A stretch of 42,075 nt of DNA from IMG/VR virus record IMGVR_UViG_3300022223_000011, positions 1 through 42,075 of that record; one strand, given 5' to 3'. The notes below the pieces were generated by a model, which did no database searches, had not been told where the DNA came from, and worked only from the letters and a program-made list of their open reading frames with translations. How positions within the stretch are numbered: the first letter of the stretch is position 1; every line of letters begins with the position of its first letter. Below, piece by piece: positions 29,969 through 38,743 of the stretch. A program made the position numbers and the translations under genes. Source of the stretch: a virus.

Positions 29969-32182
29969 CTAGAAACCATCGCCCTTTTCCTCTTCTATAA
30001 ACTGCCCGACTGATCTTCTCCCTATCTTTTCAACTGGCTCAATCTCTTCATATATTGTAATTGGTATTAAAAGACTTCTGCAATTAAAGTGACCGGGTAT
30101 AGGTGGTTCTTCTCCTAGCTTGAATTGTTTGTTGTGTAGGCCTGCACAGTAAGGTGTAGTTCTACCATCAAGTATAGCGCTGTATTGGTAGCCCTGAATG
30201 ACGCCAGTTGATTCGAAGAAATCTTTCCTTGCTCTATTAAATACTTCAGTTGTTTTAGTTCTTGCCCATCTCTCTACGGACACTATTGATTTTTCCCTAC
30301 TGCCTTCTATGAGTTCGATAACTTCTGACAGTGGCTTGCCGTTTTTCATTGCATCTAGGACCGCTGTTTTTGCGCCCCTAGTTAGTTCTAGTTCCCAATC
30401 ACCAATTGCCGAGAATGTTTCTTTCTCCAAGAACTCTAGGAACTGGTCATGTGGTATGGGTTCTCTGGCGAAGTCCTTCCGCATTATTTCCCCGCGCGCC
30501 ATCATTTGCGCCTCTTTGAATAGTTCCTTAAAGTTCTTCTTGTAGGCCAACTGCAACCTCTTTTTGAACTTTATGTTAATGCTATCCATGCGCGTTATGT
30601 CTTGTTTCTGGATGATTTTTTTCTTTTCTATTTGATCTATCAAGTCATCTACGATGTCGTTGACAATAGGCCTGGCATTGTTTTCTATCTTCTTTACTCT
30701 AACGTCCATTAGGTTACTTGCCAGGGCAAAGTCTACCTTCTTATAATAATCTCCGATATGTTCGGGAAATACTTTAGCGAAATTTTTCTTACCTTTATTA
30801 TTTACTTTATTGGGATCTGTGTTGTTGTCTACTTTATCGTCAGGTTTTTCTGGTTCTAGGTTATCGTCTGGATTAGGCGGCATAGGGTTGCCGTCCTTGT
30901 CTAGTTCTGGAACTTGCCCTATTATCGGCTTAGGTTCCTCTCTTTCAACGTCGCCTTCTGGGAAGTTAGCAATGTTTCTAAGGTGGTTTATTTCTTCATC
31001 GTTTGGCTTCCATAGCTTCGATTTTGTGGCATCGAGCCATAACTTGGCACCTGTGTATATTTCTTCTGAATCTAACGGCTTTAATTTAAACTTCGGATAG
31101 CTGTCAATGAAACCGAAATTGTGAACGACTAGAGGCTTGACTACGTGCTTGTTGACCATGAACTCTAGTTGTTTTCTTCTCCTGGCAATATGCAAAAAGA
31201 ACAGTTTTAGTTGCTCCCTACCGAGCGCTTGTGACCCGCCCCTGTTTGATTGTTCTCCTGTGAATCCCAAAAGATCGGGGATAAGCAAAGCGCGACCAAT
31301 AAAAGTATTGAAAAGATTAATTCCTTTAACATAAACCTCCCCATTGTTCTTTGCTTCTAGGAACTCAACCTCTATTTCTTTCGGGATAGTGATAGCGGTC
31401 TTGGTTTGAAACTTCTTTATAATGTTAAATATTTTAGTTACCGCTGAGTCGGGAGCATTGGCGTTAAACCTTGCAACCGGTATGGGAGACGCTGCCTTCT
31501 CGCTGAATATCGCGTAAAACCTTATGATTTGTCTTTTCGCAAACCATGCTGCATGTGCTGCTCGCAAGTCCGATGTTCCGAAAGGGTTCTGAAACCTACT
31601 ATTGTTAACCACGTGCATTAATGACTTTTCATCCGGGAAGAAATTAATCTTAGTTCCTTGCTGCTCGTACTTATCAATGTTCCCATGGTCATCGATGTGA
31701 ATTAGCCATGTATTAGGGTGTCTTGTTTTAAATTGCTTCCAGCTTAATGTGCCATCGGGTCTTTTCTGAAACAACTTCTCACTAATGGAAAACCCAAAAT
31801 CGTAAGAGGTTATAACTTCCTCTAGCTGTTCCTCAAAAGGTATCTCGGTGTCTTCGTTTAGCGCTATCTCGAGATCAGTTTTAATGTCATTATGCCCGTC
31901 ATCTTCGGTCATAATCTCGTGCCCACTACCAAGAACCAGGTCTTTCTTGATCTGCATATTAGCACTTACCTGATCATCGTTTAGCATATCCTCGTAAATA
32001 GAATAATCCCCTGCCTTTTGGTACAAGTCATCGGGGTTCCATGGGTAGACATACGTATTGGGATCATAAGGACTTCGTGTAAATGTCTTTTCAGCTATAC
32101 CCGTATAAACGTCCACCATTAGGTTTTCGCTGTTTTTTGACTTCATTTTGCCGACTGAATCTTCTAAATTGTTTTTAGGCAT
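29969..32182 (-). CDS. Portal protein fused to MuF head protein
   Basis: 737 residues. The N-terminal ~415 are a DUF935 (Mu gp29-like) portal: YEDMLNDDQVSANMQIKKDL, SYDFGFSISEKLF, and GRALLIPDLLGFTGEQSNRG with GGSQALGREQLKLF. A Pro/Asp/Asn/Lys-rich linker (about 430-475) follows. The C-terminal ~250 residues match the MuF family (TKTTEVFNRARKDFF, DGRTTPYCAGLHNKQF, PPIPGHFNCRSLLIPI). The portal forms the DNA entry ring and MuF helps head assembly or is ejected. The fusion is not unique among phages but makes one large gene. It directly follows the terminase. Confidence 0.87.
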   Translation of the reverse strand: MPKNNLEDSVGKMKSKNSENLMVDVYTGIAEKTFTRSPYDPNTYVYPWNPDDLYQKAGDYSIYEDMLNDDQVSANMQIKKDLVLGSGHEIMTEDDGHNDIKTDLEIALNEDTEIPFEEQLEEVITSYDFGFSISEKLFQKRPDGTLSWKQFKTRHPNTWLIHIDDHGNIDKYEQQGTKINFFPDEKSLMHVVNNSRFQNPFGTSDLRAAHAAWFAKRQIIRFYAIFSEKAASPIPVARFNANAPDSAVTKIFNIIKKFQTKTAITIPKEIEVEFLEAKNNGEVYVKGINLFNTFIGRALLIPDLLGFTGEQSNRGGSQALGREQLKLFFLHIARRRKQLEFMVNKHVVKPLVVHNFGFIDSYPKFKLKPLDSEEIYTGAKLWLDATKSKLWKPNDEEINHLRNIANFPEGDVEREEPKPIIGQVPELDKDGNPMPPNPDDNLEPEKPDDKVDNNTDPNKVNNKGKKNFAKVFPEHIGDYYKKVDFALASNLMDVRVKKIENNARPIVNDIVDDLIDQIEKKKIIQKQDITRMDSINIKFKKRLQLAYKKNFKELFKEAQMMARGEIMRKDFAREPIPHDQFLEFLEKETFSAIGDWELELTRGAKTAVLDAMKNGKPLSEVIELIEGSREKSIVSVERWARTKTTEVFNRARKDFFESTGVIQGYQYSAILDGRTTPYCAGLHNKQFKLGEEPPIPGHFNCRSLLIPITIYEEIEPVEKIGRRSVGQFIEEEKGDGF

Positions 32183-32185
32183 GAA

Positions 32186-33673
32186 TTAAACTCTGAGTTT
32201 ACTTTCTATATTATTATAAAAATCAACATTGCTTTTTTCAAAGATAAATCCTTGGACTGCAATAGCGAGGGCAATTACTAAGTCATCGTTCTTCCCTTCA
32301 GCAGCTTCTTGCTTGCCATCGTTGTTAATAAAGGTCAGTAATTCTAGTATAGTTTTTTTATCATTGATTTGTATATGCCGATTCGCAATAGCATCTTGAA
32401 GTGCAGAAATCATAATTGGCTTAGTTATTTTATCGGTTAACCAGCCTAGTTTGTCGTCATCTGTTCTAAATAGATTGGGGTAAAAAAGGTATTCAGACAG
32501 TTTCAATAGTACAGCATGACCGTGGTTGTTTCTCTCAACGTAAAGACGTGGCCAGATGTAGCCTTGCTGAACGTATAGTTTCCCTATATCGTAAAGCTTG
32601 TCTGCGAACTCACTAGGTGTAACGTCACATTGAATTGTTGCGACCACCTCATTGCTGGTTATGTCGATTACCTGGGCAGCGGATTTATCTCCACCTGTTC
32701 CTTGGGCACAGTCTGCTCCTATAACGTAAACATGATGTAGGACCTTTTCTTTGTATATCCGAACGTCGTTAGAGTCGCTTATTGGCGTAGGTACGTCGTG
32801 AAGCATCTCTTTTAATACAAAGGCATTGAATACCATATCACCTGTAGTTAAAAAGCACGTGGCATCGTCTTCCGGGTATTCCTGAAGATACAAGCTTCCT
32901 AGCCTATCCATGGCATTTCTTCTGAACTCTATTTGCTCGTGCGTTATATCGACACCAAACAACCTCTTTGCTTTATCTACGAACTCTTCCTCTTCGCTTG
33001 TCAGTTTGAGCGGTCCATTAATAGGGTCAGCGTACTCGGCGAATATATACCAAGGGAAAAAGAACTTAGTGTATTCTCTCCCTTTATCTGTCCACATCTC
33101 ATGAAAGTAGCCGCCTATCCCATTGGCAGTAGTTTCCATTGACGTGTTACCGCGCCTGGCCGCTTCCAGTGTCGCTTTAATTCTGTCTTCTTTTGAGAAT
33201 GCCGCTTCTGATATATGTAGATTCTGAAGCGTATCCCCTCTTGTTTCAAGATCGCAATATATCCTTGAGTTCAAGTCAGGGAAATAGAGTTCGTACTGAG
33301 ACCCACCGCCTTTCGCTAGTCTTGGCCTCCATTGCTCAGGCATGAAGTCATATACCCTTCTTACTATTCGAAACAGTTTTTTAATAGCGTCCTTTTCGTG
33401 CGCCATTATCATATTGGTCTGATTCTCTTTCCACATTGTCAGGTCGGTGATTCTTATTATCTCATAAGTGGAAACGCCAAACTGTCTAGCCTTTAGCGTC
33501 ATGCGCATGAGCCTGCCTGTTAGCGCATTTGGTGGCTGATCCATTAGTTTTTGCTGAACGCAGTTAGGTCGAAATGGAATCTTGTTAGCATCTTTGTCGA
33601 TTATTCGATAGAAATTAGCTACTCGATATTTATGGTCCCTGAACTTTTTTAATTGATCTTTGTCATAGTCCAA
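32186..33673 (-). CDS. terL: Terminase large subunit
   Basis: 495 residues, close to the usual size. ATPase: a Walker A-like KARQFGVST (61-69) and Walker B LHISEAAF (152-159). RNase H-like nuclease: IGADCAQGTGGDKSA (Asp321 with Asp329), YVERNNHG (Glu380) and GKNDDLVIALA (Asp463-Asp464). It pumps DNA into the prohead and cuts the concatemer. The motif style (VERNNHG, KNDDLV) is like that of headful or cos phages related to lambdoid or Mu-like morphogenesis; the packaging mode cannot be fixed. It follows the small-subunit-like gene and a methyltransferase. Confidence 0.92.
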   Translation of the reverse strand: MDYDKDQLKKFRDHKYRVANFYRIIDKDANKIPFRPNCVQQKLMDQPPNALTGRLMRMTLKARQFGVSTYEIIRITDLTMWKENQTNMIMAHEKDAIKKLFRIVRRVYDFMPEQWRPRLAKGGGSQYELYFPDLNSRIYCDLETRGDTLQNLHISEAAFSKEDRIKATLEAARRGNTSMETTANGIGGYFHEMWTDKGREYTKFFFPWYIFAEYADPINGPLKLTSEEEEFVDKAKRLFGVDITHEQIEFRRNAMDRLGSLYLQEYPEDDATCFLTTGDMVFNAFVLKEMLHDVPTPISDSNDVRIYKEKVLHHVYVIGADCAQGTGGDKSAAQVIDITSNEVVATIQCDVTPSEFADKLYDIGKLYVQQGYIWPRLYVERNNHGHAVLLKLSEYLFYPNLFRTDDDKLGWLTDKITKPIMISALQDAIANRHIQINDKKTILELLTFINNDGKQEAAEGKNDDLVIALAIAVQGFIFEKSNVDFYNNIESKLRV

Positions 33674-33679
33674 GGGTAC

Positions 33680-34438
33680 CTACTTGGGAATTTCTGTGCC
33701 ATTGATTCGATTCCTTGCTATCTCAAAATATTTTTCGTCTTTTTCTATTCCAATAAATTTGCGGTTTAAGTTTTTACACGCAACGCCAGTTGATCCTGAT
33801 CCCATTGTGAAATCCAATACTGTTTCGTTTTCTAGCGTGTAGGTTTTGATTAGGTATTCTAATAGTGCAACTGGTTTTTGGGTTGGGTGTGTTCTGTTTA
33901 GCGGGTTGCACTCTTTGGCTCTCATGTTAAATGTTATCAAATGTTTTGGGTATCTTTTTGTAGTATCAGACTTTGGTATAAAGCCGTCCTTGAACCTGCT
34001 CATTAACTCGCTTTTTTGAGGGGCCTTTATATGCGGTCTTATGTTTCTCGGGTCCGCATTAACCATTTCTGGATAGTAATTTAGCTTCCCTCTGCCAAAC
34101 ACTGATATTATTTCGGTGGTTTTCATGGGCATTATTTTGTTATTTATGGGGTTACCCCCGGATACCTTATCCCAAATCCAATCATACTTAAACATTTTCA
34201 AATTACTCATTCTTAAATGACTTGAAAAAGGCTCACTGCCAAATAAACAAATAGCTCCATTGTCTTTTGTAATTCTTTTCAACTGTTCCCACATCGGCTC
34301 AAATGGAATTACATTGTCCCATTTACAGGCAGTAGTGCCGTAAGGTGGATCAGTTAAAACCATATCTATTGATTTATCTGGAATATCTTTCATTACCTCT
34401 AAGCAGTCGCCGCAGACTAACATAAAGTCACTGCTCAT
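33680..34438 (-). CDS. DNA N4-cytosine/N6-adenine methyltransferase
   Basis: 252 residues. TDPPYG (29-34) is the catalytic motif IV and LDFTMGSGSTGVACKNLNRK holds the SAM-binding FxGxG-type motif I, placed after the catalytic motif, so this is a beta-class (N6_N4_Mtase) enzyme. It probably protects phage DNA from restriction or marks it for packaging. A THPTQKP segment is conserved in this family. It lies between the small and large terminase genes, with the ATG at 34438 overlapping the previous stop. Confidence 0.9.
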   Translation of the reverse strand: MSSDFMLVCGDCLEVMKDIPDKSIDMVLTDPPYGTTACKWDNVIPFEPMWEQLKRITKDNGAICLFGSEPFSSHLRMSNLKMFKYDWIWDKVSGGNPINNKIMPMKTTEIISVFGRGKLNYYPEMVNADPRNIRPHIKAPQKSELMSRFKDGFIPKSDTTKRYPKHLITFNMRAKECNPLNRTHPTQKPVALLEYLIKTYTLENETVLDFTMGSGSTGVACKNLNRKFIGIEKDEKYFEIARNRINGTEIPK

Positions 34439-34814
34439 TACTATCCTCGCCCTCAATGTCTTTCATTGCTTGCATTAAAGCAGCATGACCCGTAAGTATG
34501 CCGCCGCTATGCTCTTGCTTTTGAGGTATCCTGCCTATCAACCGACTGACTAAATAGTCCTGAGCGGTAACGCATTGCTTTTTAATTGCCCTGTTAATTG
34601 CACTTATAATCATAGCGTCAAGCGCGGACAGATTGGGGTCTTTCGTTAACTCTTTGAGTTCACTGATCGACATGTGCATGTACTTATTAATAGCTTTGTC
34701 GTGCGCTGCCTTGTTTAAGGACCTTGCTTCCTTGAGCTCTTTAATGCCCTCAGGCCTACCCTTGCCAAACTTGTTGCCTTTTTTGAATTTGTTTTGTGGG
34801 TTAGGATTTGCCAT
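34428..34814 (-). CDS. Terminase small subunit-like protein
   Basis: 128 residues. PQNKFKKGNKFGKGRPEGIK at the N-terminus is the KxGxSGNPxGRPxG-like pattern (DUF5681 style) that occurs in small-terminase-like proteins. The helical core follows (SALDAMIISAINRAIKKQCV). Located near the large terminase with a methyltransferase between. A role in recognising packaging DNA is inferred by position and pattern. Confidence 0.68.
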   Translation of the reverse strand: MANPNPQNKFKKGNKFGKGRPEGIKELKEARSLNKAAHDKAINKYMHMSISELKELTKDPNLSALDAMIISAINRAIKKQCVTAQDYLVSRLIGRIPQKQEHSGGILTGHAALMQAMKDIEGEDSNEQ

Positions 34815-35829
34815 TACTGAACCATTGTTTATGTATTTCTCTGCTTATATTATGCATCATGAGAGGGGGGACGGACATACCTATTAAATGCTTTGGGTTC
34901 GTATTTACAAACTTATAATCTAGTGGATAGCTTCCGCCTAATTGGAGCTCCCTGGTTGTTAGTTCCCTTGGGTATTTATAATGATATGCCTTAGTTCCAC
35001 CATCTCCAATTATAGTATTTAGGGGCCTCTTGGGGTGGACCCTGGACGCTCCGAACAGGTGTCCCTTGGGGTGGTATTTAGAAAATGACTCACCTGGATT
35101 TGCCTTTTTCCAGTACTCTATCTGCCCATTGGTAACGCCCTTGGCCTCGACGTTGCCCTCATCTATTTCGTTAAAGGTTATCTGCGGCAAGGCAAAGGCC
35201 ATCTTTAGCTTCCCCCAACCCAAGTCCCTTCTTTTACAAATAAAAAATACTCTTTCGCGCTTTTGCGGAACCCCCATTGTCGCAGCATTTAACAAGAACA
35301 GCTGCACATTGTAGCCCGCCGTTTTAAAGAGCTCATTAATTTGCTTAACGTAGCCCTTGGCATTTCCCATTAATAACCCCTTAACGTTTTCAGCAATAAC
35401 AACTTTTGGCTGTAGCTTGTGGGCCAAATCGATAAAGTGAAAAAACAAGTCATCTAATATCTGCTCTGATTGACCTTCTCTAAACTTTTTCTTTTTACCC
35501 CATGCTTTTTCCCTGGAGCCTGCCATGGAGAAACTAGAGCATGGAGGCGATCCATCAAGTATGTCTAAATTATATAACTCTTCAGGTAAATCCTTTCGTA
35601 GTTTAAAACTTCTTATGTCTTCAACGTACAGGTATTTAGGATTATGATTAATCTTATAAACTTCTGCCATCTTTGGATCTATTTCGTTGGCGCCTATTAC
35701 ATCAAATCCGCTCATTTTATAACCCATTGTCGAGCCACCGCCACAAGCAAAGCATGAAAATACTTTTAATCCGTTTTTAGGAACGTTATCAAGGTCGGAT
35801 AGTTTCCATTTGTAAGTAAATTCAGTCAT
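34801..35829 (-). CDS. C5-cytosine DNA methyltransferase
   Basis: 342 residues. Motif I FSCFACGGGSTMGYKMSGF, motif IV GSPPCSS with catalytic Cys97, motif VI AENVKG (Glu147), motif VIII QKRERVFFICK and motif IX-X (PLNTIIGDGG, then LTTRELQLGGSYP and IGMSVPPLMM) are all in order, so it is probably active. It transfers a methyl group to cytosine C5. The target recognition region (about 200-265) is short. The ATG at 35829 overlaps the ParB-like stop. Confidence 0.93.
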   Translation of the reverse strand: MTEFTYKWKLSDLDNVPKNGLKVFSCFACGGGSTMGYKMSGFDVIGANEIDPKMAEVYKINHNPKYLYVEDIRSFKLRKDLPEELYNLDILDGSPPCSSFSMAGSREKAWGKKKKFREGQSEQILDDLFFHFIDLAHKLQPKVVIAENVKGLLMGNAKGYVKQINELFKTAGYNVQLFLLNAATMGVPQKRERVFFICKRRDLGWGKLKMAFALPQITFNEIDEGNVEAKGVTNGQIEYWKKANPGESFSKYHPKGHLFGASRVHPKRPLNTIIGDGGTKAYHYKYPRELTTRELQLGGSYPLDYKFVNTNPKHLIGMSVPPLMMHNISREIHKQWFSNGKS

Positions 35830-36319
35830 TGAATTCAAACCCGCATTTTGGACAAGTGTGTTCTAGATCGTTGCCGAAATTATCCAAATCTATTTCTTTA
35901 TTTGAGCTGGGACCTCCGTCACTTTCAGCTATGCCAAAACTGTTCTCACTAAAGCCCCACTCCATTAAGTCGTCCATTTCAAACTCGTTAGCAAGAATAT
36001 CGAAGTCCCATGCGCCTGCCTGGTTTTTGTTCATGCGAATTAGTACAGCTTCCTCTTGCTTTGGAGTTAGCTTTCGATCAGGGACTAGTACTTTAATTTC
36101 TTGGTTCGGATCTTCTTTCTTTAAGACCATGCATCGGGCGTGCCCAGAGAGTATTGTGTTATCTGTGTTGATGTTGATATACTGTGCATACCCGATGTCA
36201 TCAAAGGAACTTTGAAGCTCGTTAAGACCTAATTCTGTTATGATTCTGGGGTTCTTGTCGTAAGGTTTAAGATCGGAAACTTTTCTAGTTTCAACGTGCC
36301 AAGTAATTCGTTTACTCAT
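35822..36319 (-). CDS. ParB-like nuclease-domain protein
   Basis: 165 residues. VSDLKPYDKNPRI and NTILSGHARCMVLKKED match the ParB/sulfiredoxin-like fold (ParBc), where the G-H-x-R element is conserved. The middle is acidic, and a CPKCGF pair at the end looks like a remaining half zinc ribbon. ParB-domain proteins are often next to phage methyltransferases and terminases and may act as DNA-binding or CTP-using partners. It is the first gene after a possible promoter, so it may start the late gene set. Confidence 0.82.
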   Translation of the reverse strand: MSKRITWHVETRKVSDLKPYDKNPRIITELGLNELQSSFDDIGYAQYININTDNTILSGHARCMVLKKEDPNQEIKVLVPDRKLTPKQEEAVLIRMNKNQAGAWDFDILANEFEMDDLMEWGFSENSFGIAESDGGPSSNKEIDLDNFGNDLEHTCPKCGFEFND

Positions 36320-36363
36320 TGTGTTAAATTCCGTTTAACTTTTTGGTTTCAAAATTACTCTAT

Positions 36364-36392
36364 ATTCTGTCAGAAGTTATGCGGGTTTGCAA
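36364..36392 (-). promoter_or_regulatory. Possible late promoter before the ParB-like gene
   Basis: On the minus strand TTGCAA (36387-36392) and CAGAAT (36364-36369) are separated by 17 bases, close to a sigma70-type promoter. It lies 45 bases before the ParB-like start, in the only gap of some size (87 bases) ahead of the packaging genes. The match is modest. Confidence 0.35.
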
Positions 36393-36406
36393 TTAAGGGG
36401 TGCTAA

Positions 36407-36763
36407 TTATCGTATATTATTAATCCTGTCTACTAGGTGCTCGCAGCTTCCCTTGAAAACGTAGCCAGTGTCTTCGTAATCAAATGTGCAAGCGGTGTCG
36501 TGCTCGATCTTCATGTTATCGTCAACAAATTCTACGTTTTTAAATTCTTCAATATTTTTAATCTTCGAAAGGTCAAACGCTTTCGTGTAGGTGTTGCCAA
36601 AGTAAATGCTTTTCAGTTCGTGTATATAGTTTTTGTAGGAAAATGTAATCAATATTAGTTTGCTGCGTGTGTTTCTCATTACAGTCCTCTTTGCTTCTGG
36701 TTTCTCGATTAGCAAAACGAAACATAGCGCAATGATTAAAAAAACTAAAATAATCTTCAGCAT
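36407..36763 (-). CDS. Small secreted or anchored protein, 118 aa
   Basis: Residues 2-20 (LKIILVFLIIALCFVLLIE) form a signal anchor. The soluble part is alpha-beta with two Cys residues (HDTACTFDYEDTGYVFKGSC) that could make a disulfide in the periplasm. No known family. One of several secreted small proteins in this region. Confidence 0.62.
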   Translation of the reverse strand: MLKIILVFLIIALCFVLLIEKPEAKRTVMRNTRSKLILITFSYKNYIHELKSIYFGNTYTKAFDLSKIKNIEEFKNVEFVDDNMKIEHDTACTFDYEDTGYVFKGSCEHLVDRINNIR

Positions 36764-36792
36764 TTACCATCTCCTTATTTGTAACAATGTCA

Positions 36793-37263
36793 TCACATGC
36801 CTACATACTTAACCAGCGAATCCTTGATTGGATTAATACAGGCATTAATAACCTTCTCGGCTTCTTGCTTGCTTGATGGTCGTCTGCCGTAGTCCCATGC
36901 CTCGGTAGTAGTTGAGGTTCCTATTATATCCATAAACTTTAATGATATAGATTTATTCTTAACGCTTACCACCATAGCAAAGTCCAAGTAAGAATCGACA
37001 TATCCTCCACCCAAATTTAACTCGGGGCAACTAACAGACCCACGTATTATGATCTTCCCTCTTCTTGAATCTCTCATTTTGATAACGTTATTGGAGTCAT
37101 TAAAGGTGATGGCCGTCCAGTCTATTAGCCTGTTGAAATTACCACGCTTAGAGTGCTTTGATTTGACATCGAAAGAAGCCGTTCTATTAGCTGGGCTGGT
37201 TAGCCTAACGTCGTTATAGGCGCAAGAATAGGTGAGCAGTGATATGATTAGTAGTCTGTGCAT
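36793..37263 (-). CDS. Lipoprotein, DUF4468-like
   Basis: 156 residues. MHRLLIISLLTYSC is a short signal with a lipobox-like end at Cys14. The body has IDWTAITFNDSNNVIKMRDS, RGKIIIRGSVSC and a following beta region, which resembles DUF4468 proteins with a TBP-like fold that are common in Bacteroidota and other Gram-negatives. Its phage role is unknown; surface exclusion of other phages is one possibility for lipoproteins (inference). It overlaps the upstream gene by 50 bases. Confidence 0.62.
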   Translation of the reverse strand: MHRLLIISLLTYSCAYNDVRLTSPANRTASFDVKSKHSKRGNFNRLIDWTAITFNDSNNVIKMRDSRRGKIIIRGSVSCPELNLGGGYVDSYLDFAMVVSVKNKSISLKFMDIIGTSTTTEAWDYGRRPSSKQEAEKVINACINPIKDSLVKYVGM

Positions 37264-37423
37264 AAGTCCTCCTGTATCTATATTGTACCATATTTGTAAG
37301 GTATTGATTATACGTATCTAGCAGTCGCCATAAACGATGGTGATTATTCTTTATTTCTGGGCATCTTATTATTATCTCTTTTTTCAGTTTTAGCCATTCC
37401 CTTCTCTCTTCTTTTGTTGTCAT
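37214..37423 (-). CDS. Hypothetical protein, 69 aa
   Basis: A Lys/Arg-rich start (TTKEERREWLKLKKEIIIRC) and an end that overlaps the lipoprotein gene by 50 bases. The overlap makes the last 16 residues doubtful as functional sequence. No family. Confidence 0.48.
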   Translation of the reverse strand: MTTKEERREWLKLKKEIIIRCPEIKNNHHRLWRLLDTYNQYLTNMVQYRYRRTYAQTTNHITAHLFLRL

Positions 37424-37653
37424 TTATCGCTCCTATTGTTAAGCACTAAAACTTTGGATATTAAAATAAAAATTGGCAATAGACCTCCGAGTAACCCCTT
37501 GTAGTCGCCAAGAAGGTAGCAAAGCCCTGCGACTGATATTAACCCGACAGGTGCAAACCATATCATTTCTCTTGTAAATTCCTTATGCCAGTAGCCTACT
37601 GGGTCGCAAGCCTTATGGAGTTCTTTTTCAATCTCCTTGTCTTTGCGACTCAC
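37420..37653 (-). CDS. Two-TM small membrane protein, 77 aa
   Basis: A charged N-terminus (residues 1-28), then two hydrophobic segments separated by a short loop (MIWFAPVGLISVAGLCYLLG and LLGGLLPIFILISKVLVL), ending in a charged NNRSDK. The topology fits small phage membrane proteins, including class II-like holins. It has no lysis partner next to it, so this is only a possibility. Confidence 0.6.
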   Translation of the reverse strand: MSRKDKEIEKELHKACDPVGYWHKEFTREMIWFAPVGLISVAGLCYLLGDYKGLLGGLLPIFILISKVLVLNNRSDK

Positions 37654-37656
37654 TGC

Positions 37657-37881
37657 CTAATCCTTAAATTTGCATTGCAAAACATCTGTATCGCCTAATT
37701 CTTGATAGCATATAACTTCTTTGTTCTCGCATCTGGCCAATCTAGCACCCACTTCTATGCATGTCACATCATAAGGGCCTCTTGTTTTCCCGGTAACCGC
37801 ATTACCCTCCCCGCAACATCCTCCCAAAATCATTAACACTGTAAAAATCCCCGCCCAAATCATTAGTCCTATTGCTTTCAT
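37657..37881 (-). CDS. Small lipoprotein
   Basis: 74 residues from the ATG at 37881. MKAIGLMIWAGIFTVLMILG with GC next is a signal peptide with a lipobox and Cys at about 22. The mature part has five further Cys residues. The upstream in-frame extension to 37935 is Arg-rich and shadow-like, and the region is also open in another frame that looks protein-like, so the true start is uncertain. Confidence 0.58.
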   Translation of the reverse strand: MKAIGLMIWAGIFTVLMILGGCCGEGNAVTGKTRGPYDVTCIEVGARLARCENKEVICYQELGDTDVLQCKFKD

Positions 37882-37931
37882 CTGCAACCAATTCACACGC
37901 CTTATTGATAACCTCTTCAAATTGTTTAGTG

Positions 37932-38231
37932 TCATTTCTTGTCCTTTAACCTCTCAACGAACCACTTGTTTATCTCAAGCACTTCGCGGTCTCTTATTAT
38001 CCCTCTGTGTTCAAGCTTTAAATTTCTAAGCCTTTCAAGAGAGTGGTTAGGCGGCGGCATTATACCTGCTTCGATCTTGGCGAGAGTTCCTTGGCTAATA
38101 CCCATTATACTTGCCATATCTATCTGGGTTACGGTTCTTTCTAGCCCGATATCCGACTTTTTTGTTTTCTTAAACCGTAGGTTCTTAATTGGGTTTTCCA
38201 TGTTTAATTGTTTTTGCAGTACTCTATTCAT
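37932..38231 (-). CDS. XRE-type HTH regulator
   Basis: 99 residues. RTVTQIDMASIMGISQGTLA followed by KIEAG is a clear helix-turn-helix of the XRE/Cro-CI type (about residues 33-57). The N-terminal 25 residues are basic and the C-terminal part is helical. It probably represses or activates phage promoters; the palindromic sites in the window are candidate targets, but no link is shown. AAAGGAG precedes the ATG by six bases, a strong signal. Confidence 0.85.
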   Translation of the reverse strand: MNRVLQKQLNMENPIKNLRFKKTKKSDIGLERTVTQIDMASIMGISQGTLAKIEAGIMPPPNHSLERLRNLKLEHRGIIRDREVLEINKWFVERLKDKK

Positions 38232-38304
38232 TTGGTCTCCTTTGAAATATAAACAGGTCTTTAGTCGTTACCATTGTCACTAATGCCAAGACAGCGCACA
38301 AAAG

Positions 38305-38457
38305 TCATTTAAGCTCCCTAGCTCCATAAATAACAATGCAAGCAATAAACACGACCATGGTTATAATGAAAACTGGCCCTGCTATTTTCCACATTATAAA
38401 ATCAAGCCATGCACTCGCAACCTGTAGCCAGTGCGGTATTTCTATTGCGTTAGTCAT
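38305..38457 (-). CDS. Single-TM peptide, 50 aa
   Basis: MTNAIEIPHWLQVASAWLDF begins the protein, followed by a hydrophobic segment (residues 27-44, PVFIITMVVFIACIVIYG) and ARELK. An amphipathic N-terminal helix plus one membrane segment. The start overlaps the stop of the upstream gene. Typical of small phage membrane peptides; function unknown. Confidence 0.62.
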   Translation of the reverse strand: MTNAIEIPHWLQVASAWLDFIMWKIAGPVFIITMVVFIACIVIYGARELK

Positions 38458-38743
38458 TGGGTGCTTCGGTTTTTATAATAGGTGGCGCGGCAAGCATTAA
38501 GTAGTCCATTCGTTCTTTTAAAATGCGCTTATTTTGCTTTGATAGCTCGGCAACCATTAGAGCAAGAGCACTATTCCAGTCAAGATTGCCGTGTTCGTGT
38601 GCCATAATTACGTGATGAATAAGGGGGCAGTCTCGCGCCAGATCATAAATATGTTCTTTTGTGATTATCCCGCTAACAATCTCGTCGCTTATATTTTTAT
38701 TAGCATCGAGAAACCTGCCAAACCAATTGTTATCCCTGCTCAC
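38450..38743 (-). CDS. Hypothetical protein, 97 aa, GTG start
   Basis: The GTG at 38743 (VSRDNNWFGRFLD...) follows GGGAGG and overlaps the end of the upstream gene; an ORF extension to 38806 adds a basic shadow-like stretch and was rejected. The protein is helical with a His-containing centre (PLIHHVIMAHEHGNLDW). This could be a metal site but fits no family I know. Confidence 0.58.
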   Translation of the reverse strand: MSRDNNWFGRFLDANKNISDEIVSGIITKEHIYDLARDCPLIHHVIMAHEHGNLDWNSALALMVAELSKQNKRILKERMDYLMLAAPPIIKTEAPND

